This document shows, one piece after another, positions 26,426-37,506 of a stretch of 64,000 nucleotides of DNA (the first letter of the stretch is position 1; every line of letters starts with the position of its first letter). The notes under the pieces were generated by a model. The model saw only the letters and a program-made list of their open reading frames with translations. It was not told the DNA's origin and did not search any database. The stretch spans positions 7,156,001 through 7,220,000 of the forward strand of contig NC_080717.1 of the NCBI RefSeq assembly GCF_019097595.1. Direction: 5' to 3'. The stretch is from Hemibagrus wyckioides (lineage: Eukaryota > Chordata > Actinopteri > Siluriformes > Bagridae). The translations under genes were made by a program, and so were the position numbers.

Positions 26426-26721
26426 TGTCACGGCTCAGTCAAGTTCAGAACACTGGAGGGTGCCCTCTGCCGACTTCTGAGTGCACTTTACTAAGCCTTA
26501 GACTTGTGCACATCTCTGTGTTGGTTTTACTGTGTTTTTTGACCCTAGCCTGCTCGCTACCATTTTGTCTTTTTGTCTATCGTTTTTTGGATTTGTTTGC
26601 CTTTATCTAGTTTTCTGGTTTTCTGACTTCTGCCTGTTTTGGACCCTGCTTTTGCCTGGCGTTGTTAATAAATCTGATAATGGAGTCTATTACTTCCACC
26701 TCCAGCTTTTTTTTTCTCACA
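26426..26721 (+). repeat. 3' LTR
   Basis: 296 bp, TGTCACGG...CTCACA. Contains AATAAA at about 26668-26673. It lacks the TATA-bearing segment present in the 5' LTR, the junction being near 'tctgagtgcactttac'. Confidence 0.88.
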
Positions 26722-26765
26722 GTTTCACATGCTTTGCAAAGCACATAGAAGTGTGATAGTCACCG
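26722..26765 (+). pseudogene. Tc1-like family A, right part after the Gypsy insertion
   Basis: After the second GTTTC the sequence continues 'gcaaagcacat..aagtgtgatagtcac'. This is the expected continuation of the family A 3' terminal region interrupted at 23612. The outermost terminal repeat is lost. Confidence 0.65.
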
Positions 26766-27709
26766 TTTATAGCTGCTGTAATGTAAGTGATAACTGAAAC
26801 TAAATACAAAATAAAAAGCATTATAAAATTGTAACAATTGGCAAATTTGCTATGAGCAAATAAAATACTCTTACAGATGGTTATTGATTATATTCCTGTA
26901 AAAGCTGTAATTGATTTATTCCTTAATTATCCCTAAAGCTTTCATTCAATACACACTGCATTGCTTGAGAAAGATAATTGTATAATCTTGCTTCTGTGAT
27001 GTAATTTTTTTTTTAATATAAAATTGTATTAGGGTTTCATAACTGATGGATTAAAAAGTTTTTGGTTGTGACTCAGGCATTTGGGCTGAACTGTAATTAA
27101 TGTATTTAATTAGGCATTTATTTATTTATTTATTTATATATCATGGTGAAATATATTTACACTATCATCCAGAGTGCAAAAATGAAACAAACTCATACCA
27201 TCGTGGTATACCAGATATTGGCATAAATAAGGATTGACAGAAGCCCAGTCATAATATTTCCTGGCACAGCCTGAAGCCTAAAGCATTATGTATGTACAGG
27301 AGCAGAATCGAACCTGTCAGTCTTCACTGCTACAACGGCTGCTGCACTCTCACAGACCAAGTGCAGCAGATGATTGTGCCATTGATCGATGCACTCGGTT
27401 GCCATCCAGCCATTTTTGCCCGAGTGATAGCTCTGGTATCATGTTGCAAGACGCCTCTCTTTGTGCCCTTGAGTGAGAGTGTTGCATTCTAATGCCAGTT
27501 GATGAGATGATATTGGCAGACAGACAATGACACAGACAGCTTGTCCAACAAAAGGGGAGACAATAGCATTCATTTGACCTCCTGTTCTTATATGTGTCCT
27601 TTGGACTTTAGACAAAGTTTCTGACATGGTCAAATCAGCCTTTATTCAGTCCCTGAAGATGGCACACAATCTGTAATCCAATTTGGACTTAATACATTAT
27701 ATGGCAACT
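26766..27709. other. AT-rich non-coding stretch
   Basis: No gene recognised. A TTTA run sits at about 27116-27140. The segment 27295-27490 is less repetitive and has open frames of 62-66 codons, without a family signature. Confidence 0.4.
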
Positions 27710-28081
27710 ACATTATCTGGCCAAAACTATGTATACACCTGAGCATTCCATTCCTGGCTTGGTCACCCTTTGCTACTATTAAAGCCTTCTGGGAAGGCTT
27801 TGCACTTGATGTTAGAATGAACCTCTGGGGATTTTGTGCTCATTCAGTTATAAGAGCATTACTGAGGTCAAGCACGGATGTCAAGCACATCCATCCACAT
27901 TCCAGTTCTTCCCAAAGGTCTTCAGTGGGGTTGAGGTTAGGATTGTGTAGGCCACTCAAGTTCTTCCACTCCAACCTTGGTGAACCATGTCTTCATGTAA
28001 CTCTCTTTGTGCACAAGGGCATTGTCAAACTAAATCATATTTTGGCCCTTTAGTTTCAGTAAAGCTTAACTCTAGAGCATA

Positions 28082-28604
28082 CAGTGCTCAGCTTAAATGA
28101 GTACACCCCTTTTGAAACGTAACCTTTTAAACAATATCTCAATGAACACAAAAACAATTTCCAAAATGTTGACAAGACTAAGTTTAATATAACATCTGTT
28201 TAACTTATAACATGAAAGTAAAGTTAATAATATAACTTAGGTTACACATTTTTCAGTTTTACTCAAATTAGGGTGATGCAAAAATGATTACACCCCACAA
28301 CAAAAACTACTACATCTAGTGCTTTGTATGGCCTCCATGATTTTTTATGACAGCACCAAGTCTTCTAGGCATGGAACGGACAAGTTGGCGACATTTTGCA
28401 ACATCTATATTTTTCCATTCTTCAATATTTCAATGTTCAATGTTTCATGTTTCAATGTTCAATGTTTCATGTTATAAGTTAAACAGATGTTATATAAAAT
28501 TTGTCAAAAGTCTTGTCAACAGTTTGGAGATTTTTTGTGTTCATTAAGAGACTGCTTAAAATGTTACTTTTCAAAGGGGTTGTACTCATATACACTGAGC
28601 ACTG
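28082..28604 (-). mobile_element. internally deleted Tc1-like element (family B), nested
   Basis: Ends read CAGTGCTCAG inward from both sides and are flanked by TA. The left arm is long (about 200 bp) and contains outer and inner direct repeats ('gagtacacccc' and 'gattacacccc'), the IR/DR layout of many vertebrate Tc1-like elements. Minus-strand codons for the last roughly 30 transposase residues are present (RQLVRSMPRRLGAVIKNHGG, about 28325-28390), then the sequence jumps to the other arm. Its internal breakpoint lies at CAATA (28423-28427). Confidence 0.85.
28428..28471 (+). repeat. perfect 22-bp tandem duplication
   Basis: Two identical 22-bp units (each starting tttcaatgttcaatg) exactly at the internal breakpoint of the family B element. 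Confidence 0.95.
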
Positions 28605-28761
28605 TATGAAAACCTCAATTCTGTGCCTCCAACTTTGGGTAACAGTTTGGGGGAGATGTATGTATGGGTGGGATGATCAGGTCTCTGATCATCCCACTCA
28701 GATCATGTACATTTGGTCATATACTGTATTCACACAAAATAGGCCATAGTATTAAAGTGTA

Positions 28762-29626
28762 CAATAATGACCTCTTTTAGAGACTGGATGCTGCATGGAG
28801 AATGATGCTCTCTTCAGAATTCCCCATAGGTGTTTGATTGGGTTCAGATCAGGAGACATATTTGGCCACTGAATCACTTTCACCCTGTTCTTCAGTGACC
28901 TTAGATGTGTGTTTAGGATAATTGTCATGTTGGAAAAGTGCACGATGACAAAGGGCACGGAGTGATGGTAGCATCTTCTCTTTCACTACAGAGCAGTACA
29001 TCTGTGAATTCATGATCCCATCAATAAAATGCAGCTCCCCTACACCAACAGCACTCCTGCAGCCCCACATAAGGACACTGTCACCACTATGTTTCACTGT
29101 AGGCACCATGCATTTTTTTGTATTCCTCACCTTTGTGATGCCATACAGTTTTGAGGCTATCAGTTCCAAAAACATTTATCTTGGTCTCATCACTCCAGAG
29201 TTTAGAGTCCGAGTAGTCTTCATCTTTTCCAGAATGGGCCCTGGCGAACTCTAGACAGGATTTTTTGTGCATGGGCTTTAGAAGAGGCTTCTTCTGTGGA
29301 TGGCACCCATGCATGCCATTCCTCTGCACTGTATGCTGTATTGTGTCACGGGAAACAGTCACCCCAGTTTGGCTTCCTACTTCTTTAGATAACTGCAGTG
29401 AACTTGCATGCAGATTTTCTTCAACGCTTCTCAGCAGAAGACGCTCCTGTCGAGGTGTTAACTTCTGTGCATGACCTGGACGTCTCTGTGACATGGTTGC
29501 AGTTCCATCTTTTTAAATTTTTTGTACCACTTTTTCTACAGTATTCTGACTGATAAGTAAACCTTTGCTGATCTTCTTGTAGCCTTCACCTTTCTGGTGT
29601 AAAGAAATTATTTTCTTTTGTGACAT
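28762..29626 (-). pseudogene. Tc1-like transposase (DDE/D, family B), inactivated
   Basis: ATG at 29624-29626. The N-terminal helix-turn-helix ('KKISKGLLISQNTVEKVVQK') is followed by an in-frame TAA at about 29513. The frame then continues through 'GVTVSRDTIQ' to the first catalytic Asp in 'LWSDETKIN'. A frameshift in an A-run (about 29120-29130) leads to the frame holding the second Asp ('FQHDNYPKHTS'). A further shift leads to 'MSPDLNPIKHLWGILK', where the third catalytic residue, normally Glu before HLW, is Lys. The last 30 or so residues are missing here but present in the neighbouring nested copy. Not active. Confidence 0.9.
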
Positions 29627-30006
29627 TTCTATTCCCTGCCATTCTATTCCCTGCCATTCCCTGCCATTGCTGACAGCATGAAATGGGAAGTTTTCTTTAA
29701 GTAACACCCTTTTATAGTCAACTGTCTGCTGGACACCTGTGTAATGAATAATTAGACCTACCTGTGGTTGAATTCTTGTTAAATTAGACATTTGTAGCCT
29801 AAAATTTAGCTTTGCTCCAGAGAGTGGGGTGTACTCATTTTTGCAATTTGAGTAAAACTGAAAGTTCTGTTCTCTAAGTTTCATGTTATAAGTTAAACAG
29901 ATGTTATATAAAATTTGTCAGAAGTCTTGTCAACATTTTGGTTCATTAAGATACTGCTTAAAATCTTACTTTTCAAAGGGGATGTACTCATATACACTGA
30001 GCACTG
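28762..30006 (-). mobile_element. Tc1-like element (family B), left end missing
   Basis: The right arm is complete. It ends 'gagcactg' at 30006, next to TA, and carries outer and inner 'gtactcat' direct repeats near 29830 and 29985. The left arm and the last codons are absent. The element begins at CAATA (28762-28766), which is the same point at which the nested copy 28082-28604 stops. About 1.24 kb remain. Confidence 0.85.
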
Positions 30007-31410
30007 TATGCAAAGAGTCAGGGATCTTGGGAAAATAGTGGCCTTTATTGAAAAAATAGGGTGGTTGACAGTCAGCAATGAGGTGAAACACTCAACCAGG
30101 ATGAAAGTGCAGGGGTGCTGGACGTCATGGTCAGAGTAGAAGGATTGTGAGTGAAACAGCAGGGCAGTGAGCCAGCGAGACGGACCCCAGGAGCATGACT
30201 TGTGCTCAGCAGGTCCTTGTCGTTAGCTTGCCAAGTCTGGAACACATGCAGAAAAAAAAAACAGGAGCAGAGGATTAGCTTCCTCCCAGTGAAACTCAAA
30301 ATCTTACCTCCCCCTATTGCTGAGCCTGGTTCCCTTCAAGAGAAGTCAAGTGAAGTATTAGGGAGTCCTCCTGATTGGTCCTTCAGGTTTGGCGCACTTT
30401 TGGCCACTCCGCCTCACAGTCACACTCGAGGCACCAAGGCACTGTCCATGGTGCTGAAGTGCCGCCGCTGTATTAGAGAGGTGAGGAGCATTTTTTTTTT
30501 TTTTTGTGACTTATGTGCGGTGCTGTGTGTGCCACCATTACAATAGTTTGCAAAAAAAAATATTTACAAATTAATAAAGCTTAAAATTCTTATTGCATAA
30601 ATACCCCCCATTTCTATGAACCCCCTGAATTATTTCTGGTGAAGCCAGTTGCCATCAGAAGCTGCAAAGTTGAATGTTGTCTACCTGGGTGCATTTAAAG
30701 TGGTATATGATTCCAAAATAAATAGACCTGGTCCTGGAAAGCCTCAGAGTTTGTCAGAGAACATACCTCAACAAACAGAATGAGGTCATCATGATGAGCT
30801 AGCAAGATAGTCAAGGAAAACATCTTGCAGTGCATCAGTAAATCCAATATTTTAAATAAATAAATAAATAAATAAATGGAAACTCTGCTTAGAGGCGGCT
30901 GTCGATAAAAAGTCAGTGACTGGGTAAAGAGGGCATTAGTGATCGAAAGATGAAGGGTAACTTTAATAGAGCTGATCAAGCCACATCTCAGAATGGCAAG
31001 GCTCCTAGGACAACAGGACAACCACTACCAGAACGCTAATGCTGAACTCTTTAGCCTTTGCATAATGTGCTACATGCAGCAGCAACCCAACACTGCTCAT
31101 CTCTCTGAGAACATAACCAAAGAGAAGCATAGCGGTGTTAGCATCATGTTGATGATGGCATCATGTTGAGAGTTACCTTCGGCCTCTTGGTTGCTATGTT
31201 GTCAGTCACATTCAGTATCTATATATTCAGTAGTATAGAAATCCTAACTGGATTACATTTAGGTCACTTTGTGCTAAAACGTTATGTGGCTTGATTGGCT
31301 AATAAGAATAATAACAAAAAATGCCCCCATTTAAATAGAATGTCTCATTGCATTTATTGAATTTTCAATTTGAAGAACATTCAGAAGTTTACTTCTGCTG
31401 CATTCTTGTC
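30007..31410. other. non-coding stretch, part probably transposon-derived
   Basis: The part 30010-30500 is more GC-rich than its surroundings and reads like a worn transposable element, but no ends or domains could be found. A T14 run lies near 30490 and (AAAT)n at 30853-30878. No host gene seen. Confidence 0.35.
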
Positions 31411-31640
31411 CATGTAGCATGCGTAGGTGAATCATAATTATAATAATCATCAAGTATAAAACTAGCTTCCATTAGAGCTATACTTATTCCACTTCTAAAA
31501 ATGATGCCCTTAACTACATAGGCAATTATCCCAGTTATTCTATGTTCAAGCAGTTTACAAGCTCAAGATTCTTGCTGAAACAAACTTCTATTAGGGCAAA
31601 AGTTACTCAAGTCAAAGACTGATGTGTGGATTGAGCGTGG
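31411..31640 (+). repeat. diverged non-coding duplicate, copy 1
   Basis: Aligns in order with 33212-33455. The best block is 31498-31564 against 33313-33376 ('aatgatgcccttaactac', 'attatc.cagtt', 'gttcaagcagttta.aagc'), then 'aaagactgatgtgtggat'. No repeat-family hallmarks are seen. Confidence 0.7.
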
Positions 31641-33211
31641 TATGGAAGAATAACCTTGCTAACCTGGCAGCTATGTCTCCAAACCCCATGATGATAGGCA
31701 TGCATCAAACTACTCAAAATAAGTAACGCTTCATTAAAAACAGAAAGCCTCATTGCATTCATCAAAATTTAAAAATGTCAAGGCATGTGTTAGATTCAGT
31801 ATCGCCTTCTGTCTTCATTAATCAGGCATGCCATTAAAAGTAAACTTAGTTTTGTAAATGTTGTCATAAATATTCATTATAAATGAAGCAGGTAATGTTC
31901 TTGCTATAACTTGTGTGGTGGCCTAGCAAAACCCTTCTCATGGAAAATTCAGTAATTTCCACTATAAACCTCTAAAAACTTCTGATTTTCCTCAACTGAA
32001 ATATACAGTAGTTAGTCCATGCAGGAAAAAACCAAAAAACAAACTTTAGCAGCTTAAAGTCTGGTAACCTCCAAAAATCAATAAAGGGAGAAAACTGGAT
32101 TTCAGTCTAAAGTCTAATTCCACTGCAATTTGCGGAGTTTAGAACAGCAAATGTGCCCTCAATTTGATTATAAACTTGAGCCCTATCATTGTCTTTTCAC
32201 TCGAAAGATTTCTATTCACGCTAATTATCAATGATCCATTCAGTTTTATTTTGTTGGCTAAATTTCATATCTTTTTTTATTTAGTCATTTAATCATTTTA
32301 ATACATTTTGGCTTGAGTAAGTGCTGTTCTCTGTTTTATGAATGATGTGATGGTGCAGGAACACAATGTCTTTATAATTTTTTACAGACAGACACTCATG
32401 AAAAGTTCCGAAAGAACACTGAAAAACTTTAACAAGTTTCAAATTACTAGATTGAATTGAATTAACTGTGATCCATTTATGTAGTATTAACCTAAATCAA
32501 TAACATTATGGAATTTAATGAAGATTTTAGTATTATTACTATAGAATTTATTGAGCACAACATGCTGTATAGTTTCACAGTGGTAATGTGACACAGCCTC
32601 AATTCAGGTGAGACTGTAAAGTTTGATTTTATTCAGGATTTTGTAGGATGAATGAAAACAAATATTGCTGCGACTAAATTCATTCACCTGGAAATGATAT
32701 ATGTATTTGAATTAAGTCACTACATTGAACTTTTTTTCATTTCAGCTTTTTCATAAAAGCAAATTCCGATTTTTTAAAACTCCCAGTGTTTTCATTATCA
32801 CTTAGATATAGGAAATAATACTTCTGTAAAACAACACAAAGATTTTTTAGTAATATTTTAGGTTTAGCTTAAAGCTCACAAGCTTTAATAATTTTTTTAT
32901 TTGAATGCTATATGGATTTCTTTTAATTTTGTGGCTCCTCTCTCCATAGTATACTATCGATTCTCTGTTGTGGAAATCCAGTGTGAATATCATCACCCAG
33001 AAAATCTGATAAGTGATTGATTTCCGAAAATAAAAAGTGCTAGATTCTTTGCAATTACTAGACAATCTAAAGGAATTTTAAAAAAAATTATTTGGCTATG
33101 TGAAATGTTTAAAATATTATATGGTCTTTTGAACTTCATCTATATAAAAGTTCTCAGTCTAATTTTAGAAAAAAATGATTTAACTTCACTGCTGGGCATC
33201 CGTAAAGCATG
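31641..33211. other. AT-rich non-coding stretch
   Basis: No gene or named repeat. The part 32215-32370 resembles 15595-15720 weakly. Confidence 0.4.
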
Positions 33212-33455
33212 TGGTGAAGTATTATTAATTACAATAATCAGCCAGCATTAAACATGCACCCACCTAGAGCTATACATATTACACTTAGAAATGTAAAGGA
33301 AAAAAAAATCTCAAAATGATGCCCTTAACTACGTAGATGATTATCTCAGTTTGTTTGTGTTCAAGCAGTTTATAAGCGAGAGATTCCTGCCGAGACATCC
33401 TTTTGAGAAGGTGGAAATTATTCCAGACGTTGAAAGACTGATGTGTGGATCGGAA
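33212..33455 (+). repeat. diverged non-coding duplicate, copy 2
   Basis: Partner of 31411-31640, about 1.8 kb downstream in the same orientation. This copy leads directly into a repeat-free, less AT-rich stretch to about 33750. Confidence 0.7.
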
Positions 33456-34821
33456 GCACCCCGCTGAGTATAATTACGCATATATTCTTTGGAAAACGGC
33501 TCATCGAGATGAAAGTGACGGCTACATGCACTACACGAGCTGCATGGAGTAAATGTAAGAGCGACGCTCAGTGCTCTATTAGAGAGCGCCTCTCAAGAGA
33601 GCAGTGAAAAAGTTCATTAACTCCGTCAGACAATCTGGATTTATAATAAATGACACCTGACGGCTGCGTCGAAGAACATTTAAACAAGTGCAATGCACAG
33701 GAATGAGTGATTGTGTCAATGTTCTGTAAATAATGTGGCATTAACTCCAGTAATGCTTTTTTTTTATAGTGGGTTTATAATGGGCAATTTTCAATGTACT
33801 TAGGTGCAATTATTTGTCAGAAGGTCCAACATTTTGCATCACTTTGGATTTAAAGATTTAAACCTTAAATAGGAGTGGCTTAAACCTCAAGCCACATGCT
33901 TTTTTCACCGAATTATCCTCATACCCATATATTTGTTTGGCATTTTCTAGCATATTATATTGATTCTATTTCTAGAAACATAGTAATTTAAATCACTATA
34001 TTTAATTTAATCACTGTATGTAATTTAAACCAATTGACCAGGCAGGTACTGAGGATGAATAAATGAATACTGCAAATAAACAATCATTCTTTCCCCCCAC
34101 TAGCTTTCTATGACCATTTGTCTTCCAACACCTCCCAGTCATTCTGTTAGTCCCCAGTCCTGATGCGAAACTCTAGTCATCTGAACCTTTATCATCAAAA
34201 AGATAATCAACTAAAAATACTTCACCTCCTATTAGTATGTCTTTAAGTAAGAACACATTACTTCTGAATCATATTCAGTCCCATCATATTCAGTCCCATC
34301 CCTACTACTGTACTTACCTTATGAATATAATATTCATTTGTGCTAGAGGGACCTGTCCGGTCTGATTAGGTTTATAAAACATTCATCATCCATCAATTAA
34401 AGTGACAGCAACTGCTTCTGGTTACTGATAATGAAATATGATCAACATTGTTTTAAACTTAATATGGTGACATATTTCCTTAAGCTTCCTAATAATCAAT
34501 TAATTGACTTAAATTTACAGCTTTAAAAAAAATACTGTGCAGTCTATGAAGAGTTATGAATAAATGTGCAACTTTAAAGATTTACTGGGAATAATTATTC
34601 CAGGCTGCTGTCTGGGATTAGTGCTACTCATTGAATTTTAGAGAAATTAAATGGGGTGTGGAAAGACATACACATGCAGAGAATTGCTAGCTTATTAGTT
34701 ACTACATAGGATAGAGCTTGCCAAGAAACTAGCAACTCCTCTCTTTTTTTTGGTAGTAATTAATAAACTGCCACTTCACAGCTCCAGGTTCTAGGATGTT
34801 TTTTTCTGGCTCAGATCCAGC
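33456..34821. other. non-coding stretch, possible conserved segment 33456-33750
   Basis: The first 300 bp have balanced base content and several CpG, in contrast to the rest. No exon structure is visible. The remainder is AT-rich without features. Confidence 0.35.
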
Positions 34822-34893
34822 ATTCCAGGGATGGACCTAGGAGCCACTGCAGCCCTGACCTTGATGAAATAGTGATGAATGAATGAACTGGAA
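34822..34893 (+). repeat. SINE type 1 tail fragment
   Basis: Reads 'ccagggatggacctaggagcc', 'gccctgaccttgatgaa' and an ATGA-rich end, the 3' end of the type 1 SINE. Confidence 0.6.
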
Positions 34894-35080
34894 TATTAGC
34901 ATAGGAATTTGGGAACTTTGGTGGCAAAACACTTTAACAAAGGCAGCACAACACATCAACGTTAAACAAAATAGAAATAGAAAGGGTGGGTCCTTATTGA
35001 ACATCAGATACTCATCGCTGATTGGCTAGAGCAGATGTCCATCTTAGAGACTGCACCCTAACCCTCTTGTGGAAATTGCT

Positions 35081-35176
35081 GAGCTGGAGGATGTTTACGG
35101 TCGGAGAAATGAATCCACTGATACTTTTACTTATGTCTTTTCATTAATTGCATTCATGTGATGCTATATTAGAGAT
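35081..35176 (+). repeat. dispersed duplicate, copy 1
   Basis: Shares 'gagctggaggatgtttac', 'aatgaatc.actg', 'tacttat.tttcat' and 'gtatgatg.tat.tagatat'-type blocks in order with 55102-55209. Class unknown. Confidence 0.55.
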
Positions 35177-35363
35177 CTGTAATGGAGGCCAGCGATTAGT
35201 GCTGTGCAGGTAAACCTCACTCCCCTGATCTCAAGAGGCGCACTAGCGACTGATGCTAGTGGCTGCAGCATCTTTAGCCTCCTTGTCTGACTGAGCGGGT
35301 GCGAGTAGGACCCTGGGGGGTTACATATGCACCTAAAGGAAGACTGCTCACTGCAATCACATT

Positions 35364-35886
35364 CACCAATCAGCCATAACATTAAAACCACTGTGAGGTG
35401 ATGTGAATAACATTACCTATCACACTATTACAGTGGCAGGATAATAGGGGTGAGATATATTAGGCTGTAAGTTAGTCAGTTCTCAGAGTTCATGTTTTTT
35501 ACATAGGAAAAATGGGCAAGGGAAAGGATCTGAGTGACTCTGACATGCACCAAATTGTGATGAATGGACAACTGGGTCAGAGATTTCCAAAACAGCGGAA
35601 TGTGTTATGGAGTGTTTCCGGTATGCAGTTGTTAATACCTACCAAAAGTGGTCCAAGGAAGGATAACCACCCAAGGCTGTCTGGTCTGATCCCACCTGAC
35701 AGAACAGCTAGTGTTAACACAAACTGGTGGAAAACTTAATATCAGCCATTGTAGAAAGGTGTCAGAACACACAATGCATCACAGCCTGATGTTGTGGAGT
35801 CCATGCCCTGAGGAGGTCAGATCTGTTGTGCTGGCACAAGGAGGACCTACACAATATTAGGCAGGTGGCTTTAAAGTTATGGTCAT
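35364..35886 (+). mobile_element. internally deleted Tc1-like element (family Z, related to Y)
   Basis: The left end CACCAATCAGCCATAACATT and the right end 'ttaaagttatggtcatg' are worn inverted repeats related to those of family Y. An ATG-led frame (35512-35739) aligns with the family Y DNA-binding region (GKGKDLSDSDMHQIVMNGQL), then decays. The end resembles the 3' part ('gcaggtggct'). The catalytic domain is missing. TA flanks are no longer clear. Confidence 0.72.
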
Positions 35887-37506
35887 GTTCAAAACAGGTT
35901 GAATAGATAACAGACTAAAGAAAAGAGCTTTTTTTGTGATCGCCATACGTCATGTCCAATCAGTAATGTTCAACAAGGACCTTTACATCTTTAATAAAAT
36001 TTATTAATTTATCAGTATCCTAACGTCATCAATCACCTTTCTTTCTGAAAAAAAAAAAAGACAATAAAAAACAAAGATTCAAAAAAACTATGACAATGAT
36101 AAAAAATGAAAGATGTATTAGATGTTATTATATTAACGTACAGTTAATCTGATACTCTGCAAATGCATGACCAGTAATAATACTAAAGTATCCCTGCTGG
36201 CAACATATCCATAATATCATATAGCTCTAATAACACAAGCTCCAGGCAATGGTAAAACTTTCACAGACCTGGTATTCATTGTTCAACACCACTGCCTTCT
36301 TTTGATTCATATCCCACTTCATGCCCTATACATGATTATGCAGTTCCCCTTCTCGTTAATATGCGTTAAAGAAAGTATTAAGCACACACTGCTATGCACA
36401 TGCTAAAAAAAGGAAGGTAAATGTTCCTCTCTATTTTTAGCACTTCTTAATGGAAATGTAAAGCAGAGTTCAGGCCCAGGGTTAAATGGCTGTTAGATAC
36501 AGCTCACTTCATGTATCCATTTTCTCAGTCACACTCCAGAGAGAGGGTGGAAAATATTGTACAGTAATGGAGCCACTGCACAACAGCAATATATTAGTTA
36601 AGAAAATGCAACTAGAGCGGTAAACGTGACCATATTAAAGTTTATTTCAGGGCAATCTGGACTTCAGGCATTCTCTTTACCTAAGTTACTTCAACCCTGA
36701 AACTCATACTCCTCCTATATGCTTATATTGAAATATTTATGATGTTTAGTGATTCTGATGCTAATATGTAAGCTGGTGCTGTATTTGCATTATTCCTGTG
36801 AGAAGGTAGCAGTTGTCCAGTAACTCTAGCTCCTATAAACAAGCCCAAGAGATTATTTTCCATTAATGTTCAAAGTTCTATAATGCTACGCAGTTAGTGT
36901 TGTTCAGACTTGGTTAACGAACTACAAGATGAGGAGTGTGATGATGTTGATAGCGGTATAGCATGAAAGTTATCGGTAGTGAGGTGTTAACAAAAACAAC
37001 TTAATTTTTTATGTAAAAGTCATCATTTAAGCAAGAATAAAATGGAATTTCAATCGGAATTTTCCTAATTCTAAGCAAATTAGATATTCTGCAGTAAAGG
37101 ACTAATCCAAATGATTGGCTTGAAGGATTCCTTGGATGAACAATGCGTGTTGTCCGACAGACTTTATCAGTAGTTAGTTCATATTTTTTACTGATATACA
37201 AAAAAACGTTTGAAGTAGAGGTTATCCCAACCTCTCATTAAATACATATTACAGAGGACAAAGAAAATAAAGCTTGAACGTTAGAAGTAAATATATTTGA
37301 TGTATATGATAAGTGTACATAATTAGGACAGATCTGGCAAAAAAGCTATTTTGTAAAGTCCAGCACAAAACCAAACAACCATTTTCTTTTAGACTAATTA
37401 GTGCATTATTTAATTTCCATTTAACTAGTTCTTTCTCTTTAGGGGTAATTTTGTGGGTAATGTAAGAAACCATTAAAATAAAATAATCATTATCAGGATC
37501 ATTACC
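35887..37506. other. AT-rich non-coding stretch
   Basis: No gene or named repeat recognised. Confidence 0.45.

Larger units (their letters stand above)
23613..26721 (+). mobile_element. Ty3/Gypsy chromovirus LTR retrotransposon, defective
   Basis: Runs from TGTAAAGG at 23613 to CACA at 26721 and is flanked by a perfect 5-bp duplication GTTTC (23608-23612 and 26722-26726). The order is LTR, gag piece, reverse transcriptase, RNase H, integrase, chromodomain, LTR. That is the order of Metaviridae chromoviruses of fish. At 3.1 kb it is far shorter than a complete element. The 3' part of the 5' LTR, primer-binding site, 5' gag, the rest of gag, protease and the first part of the polymerase are deleted. 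The coding part has several stops and frameshifts. A G-rich purine tract (about 26390-26420) precedes the 3' LTR, as expected for plus-strand priming. Confidence 0.93.
27710..28726 (-). mobile_element. internally deleted Tc1-like element (family A) hosting a second insertion
   Basis: Ends are CATTATCTGGCCAAAA at the left and its inverse 'tttggtcatatactg' at the right. Both abut TA (27708-27709 and 28727-28728). The interior is the reverse complement of the family A transposase C-terminal region also seen at 23228. At 28080-28081/28605-28606 it is split by a younger element. Removing that element and one TA gives the continuous family A phrase 'agagcatatgaaaacc'. Without the insert it is about 492 bp, too short to encode a transposase. 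Confidence 0.82.
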
